From NCBI GenBank assembly GCA_039881145.1, contig JAYKKI010000016.1, positions 5,667,001-5,731,000 on the forward strand: DNA of 64,000 nucleotides, given 5' to 3'. Each line of letters starts with the position of its first letter. Position 1 is the first letter of the stretch. Source of the stretch: Druceiella hillmani. Its lineage: Eukaryota; Arthropoda; Insecta; Lepidoptera; Hepialidae. Shown here piece after piece: positions 61,501 to 64,000 of the stretch. The position numbers and the translations under genes were made by a program. The notes beneath the pieces are model-generated. The model was not told the DNA's origin and did no database searches. It was given only the letters and a program-made list of their open reading frames with translations.

Positions 61501-62344
61501 TTCTATACTCAGCTAGCCCTCTAGAAATTTGAGCATAATAAACGCAACAAACTCTGAATACATATAAACGTATATATTAATGATGTAAATTTGGGAGTTC
61601 CGTTGAAAAGTCTAAAAATGATTACTTGTGTTCGGACGTTACTATAAATCTACAGAAGCTTAAAAATAATTCTCGAATATCAGTCAATCGGTTTTTTATT
61701 CGCAAAGTCATGAATCGGTAAGACGACCATTATTACGCTGTCGAATTCAATAATATCGATACGTTATTCTAATATATTACTTTGTTTTTTTTTTCGAGCA
61801 CTATTTATGTAAGAACAATTTGTCAACGCAACATCTGGCCGGAATGAAATGTCAATACATATTTTTTTAAATATGTATTGACAATACAATTGATTGACAA
61901 TAACAATATATATTTTTTTTTCATATAAAGGTATCTGTTTAGTTCAATGTTATTGTTGCTACGGTATAAATTTCACTGAAGGATGTCAATTTGTTCTTGG
62001 AGAATTCGATTGGCTGAACAATTCCATTGGTGAGTCGATCAATCACTTGAAACGACCTTATTATAATGCATTTGAATATCAAATAACATTTTTAGGCCAT
62101 TATGTAAAGGTTTCTATTTTTATTATTATATAGATACCTGTCTTATACCTCACGTTATTTGATTTGTTGATACTCAACAAATACGCGTTGTTTGTGAATG
62201 AAACAATTTATTTCTATGACTGAACTTAAACAAACATGATGAATAGAGTTTAAACATAGTATGAAATTCCAAATTAAAGTAAGCATATGCACATAAAGAT
62301 GAAATGAAAGTGAAATATTTGTAGCTACACATAAATGAACATAA

Positions 62345-62345
<1 letters not shown>
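61501..62345 (+). repeat. Y duplicon, copy 2, right part
   Basis: aaatttgggagttccgttga, gtctaaaaatgattacttg, gaccattattacgctgtcga, caacatctggccggaatgaa, aaggtatctgtttag, aaggatgtcaatttgttctt and gtgagtcgatcaatcacttg match 46.97-47.62 kb. It includes the 79-codon frame 61894-62133, which I do not call as a gene. Confidence 0.85.
61851..61882. repeat. 14-bp perfect hairpin in the F-like module of Y copy 2
   Basis: gtcaatacatattt (61851-61864) and aaatatgtattgac (61869-61882) flank a TTTT loop. Y copy 1 at 47.30 kb has only gtcaaaacaaaatattt, so the inverted arm was added in this copy. Confidence 0.9.

Positions 62346-62346
<1 letters not shown>

Positions 62347-62395
<49 letters not shown>
62347..62395. 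repeat. (TA)n microsatellite
   Basis: About 49 bases of TA at the end of Y copy 2, near where Y copy 1 has its local duplication and (TA)n. Confidence 0.97.
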
Positions 62396-62397
<2 letters not shown>

Positions 62398-62751
62398 GTA
62401 AAGAAAACCTTTAGGTATCCTTTCATTTAAACTTTACCGCGTTATCTATGATAAGTTCCATAGAGGTCGCTGTTAGCTTTCGTATCAAACGTCAAAAGAT
62501 TTTGAGAGGTTAGATTTGTTTTTGATTCAGTATTTTATTGTAAAAAGCTTACCTGTCGAATTCAGATGATAAACCCGAAATAAGGGCTTTAAATGTTGTT
62601 TCTTTTATCCACAGGTGAGTAAATGTTTAGTTTGTAAGATAATGTTACTAGCAAATTGTAGAAGGAACATTTTACAAGTAAATAAATCTTTTATCCACAG
62701 AAACGCAATTACGTCTTTATTTCAACAAGTTCGAAACAGAATCCAATAAAA

Positions 62752-62796
<45 letters not shown>

Positions 62797-63200
62797 CGGA
62801 CACACGCATGGACACGAGTGAAGGCATATGAAACTACTAAAAATTATAGAAAAACCGGTCAGGCATGAGTACAATTAGCCCTACAAGCGTGCCTTATATC
62901 TTTAGCTATTTATGAGCATTGCATGGTATATGGTATTTCCATTAAACTATTTACAAATCATTGATTTTGTATTTTCCCTTACTTCCCATGATTGTAGGTC
63001 GACTGGAAGTAGCCCATAGATTTTGATGATTGATGAGGAAGACTATAGTGAGAATAAAGAAAACCTAAAAGTGCGAGATGGACTCGCGCATCAAGGATTC
63101 TGTGGCAACAAATAATATTAAACGCACAAGTTTGTATTTCTCAAGGCTCTGTGAAAAACGAAGCTATTGCTGGGGTATGAAAATATCCCATATATAAAAA
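62396..63200. other. Unassigned sequence with a small (TA)n and internal repeat
   Basis: A (TA)n tract lies at 62756-62793. tcttttatccacaggtgagt and tcttttatccacagaaacgc occur about 80 bases apart near 62.60 and 62.69 kb. No gene. Confidence 0.5.
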
Positions 63201-64000
63201 ACTACAACCAATTTTCTTTGAAAGTTTATTTGGCGTTCTACTATCTTAATCAGAATTTGTCACGTGTTGATTTTTTTGGATTTTGCACACGTTTGTTGAA
63301 AAGTTAGAGGGAAATAAAAGTTAGAATTTCAAAAATTTTTGAAGCACATATTTCATCAATTGTTGGCTTAAATAAAAAAGTGATTTTGGAACTTCTCCAT
63401 CATTTTTAATATCTATTTAAGGATACACACACCCTGCACCTCTATGTGCACTGGATTTTTTTTCATCCCTCAGTTACATGTATGGACCATAATATTGTTT
63501 TTCTTCCTAGTTCCATTATTTCATTGTATAGAGGTACATAAAAAACATCTACTACCGAAATTTCATCTGTGTAGTTCCCAGTCTCTGAGTAAAATGGCTG
63601 TGACATACGAACAGACAGATAGACGGAGAGGACGAAATTATAAGGGTTCCCGTTTTGCCATTTGACTACGGAACTCTAAAAAACATTTTAAAGAGATATA
63701 TTTTTTTTTGGACGTACTGAAAAATTTAAATTTTGCAGCAATTCAACGCTATAGATCTCAATATAATCTATTACTACAATTATTTTATATTTATTATATG
63801 AGATTGATTATTATATATTTATTATATGATATGAAAAGGACTGTGACAGACCGATGAAAGTACGAAAGTACATCCAAGTGGTTCTATAAAGGTCCCGTTT
63901 TTTTTGTTCTGAGGAAAGAAACCTTAAAAATAGAGTTTTAGAAACTTGACCAAAGGTTCTCGGAAATTATAACGGTTGTCCAAATGTCATAGTTCTTTAG
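63201..64000 (+). mobile_element. Two noncoding transposon-like tails
   Basis: The first ends with cagacagatagacggagagg, ataagggttcccgttttgcc and tacggaactctaaaaaac (63.61-63.68 kb). The second has ctgtgacagaccgatgaaag and tctataaaggtcccgttttt (63.84-63.90 kb). They belong to the same tail type as 49.7 kb. The 73-codon frame at 63444-63665 is a shadow of the first tail. Confidence 0.55.

Noticed and set aside
61894..62133. 79-codon frame with a protein-like segment (EGCQFVLGEFDWLNN) partly shared with 47399-47602.
   Set aside because: Within the shared GESINH...FLGHYVKV part, most differences between the two Y copies change the amino acid (about five changing versus two silent by my count). 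There is no sign of coding constraint.

Overview
The window looks like 64 kb of AT-rich insect nuclear DNA with no convincing host protein-coding gene, no tRNA or rRNA gene and no CRISPR array. Eukaryotic and arthropod origin is supported by decayed Tc1/mariner transposases of two subfamilies (DD41D/rosa-like and DD34D), a Helitron fragment, non-LTR retrotransposon tails, a zinc-knuckle gene family common in arthropod genomes, and about twenty (TA)n/(GT)n microsatellites. The Helitron type and the noncoding tails ending in cggaacccta-like sequence suggest Lepidoptera, but this is inference.

The main structure is a decayed higher-order tandem repeat. From about 1.1 to 40.6 kb, homologous noncoding modules recur on the same strand in the same order. 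I name them X, A, B, C, D, E, H, F, G and E'. The deduced unit is X-A-B-C-D-E-H-F-G-A-B-C-D-E'-F-G, about 11-13 kb without later insertions. It is present three times: X at about 1.1, 15.0 and 31.8 kb; A at 2.7, 16.1 and 33.5 kb; E at 4.2, 18.9 and 34.1 kb; H at 7.1, 20.1 and 36.0 kb; E' at 11.1, 24.8 and 38.4 kb. X, E and E' are diverged versions of one module, and several copies keep a GC-rich core (agggcgggcggcgcatac).

Later insertions interrupt the array: a broken zinc-knuckle family gene (4.4-6.6 kb, inside E), a DD41D mariner with terminal inverted repeats (12.3-13.5 kb), a DD34D mariner relic (17.4-18.3 kb), a Helitron fragment inside a (TA)n tract (25.1-26.7 kb), a LINE tail (30.1-30.9 kb) and a hammerhead-ribozyme-bearing inverted-repeat element (28.5 kb).

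From 40.6 to 44.9 kb there are two more hammerhead-bearing elements and a dispersed element seen earlier at 18.5 kb. From 44.9 kb a second version of the array appears: a block of about 3 kb (Y: E-like module, middle, F-like module) at 44.9-48.0 kb and again at 58.0-62.3 kb, spaced about 13 kb and split in the second copy by about 1.7 kb. Between the Y copies lie a third mariner relic, a second LINE tail, a 76-bp minisatellite, a long perfect hairpin and a reshuffled duplication at 56.4-58.0 kb.

No genes act together here. The likely setting is repeat-dense heterochromatin (sex-chromosome, pericentromeric or a large satellite block); this is inference. All homology was judged by eye, so boundaries are approximate to tens of bases unless a perfect repeat is described.
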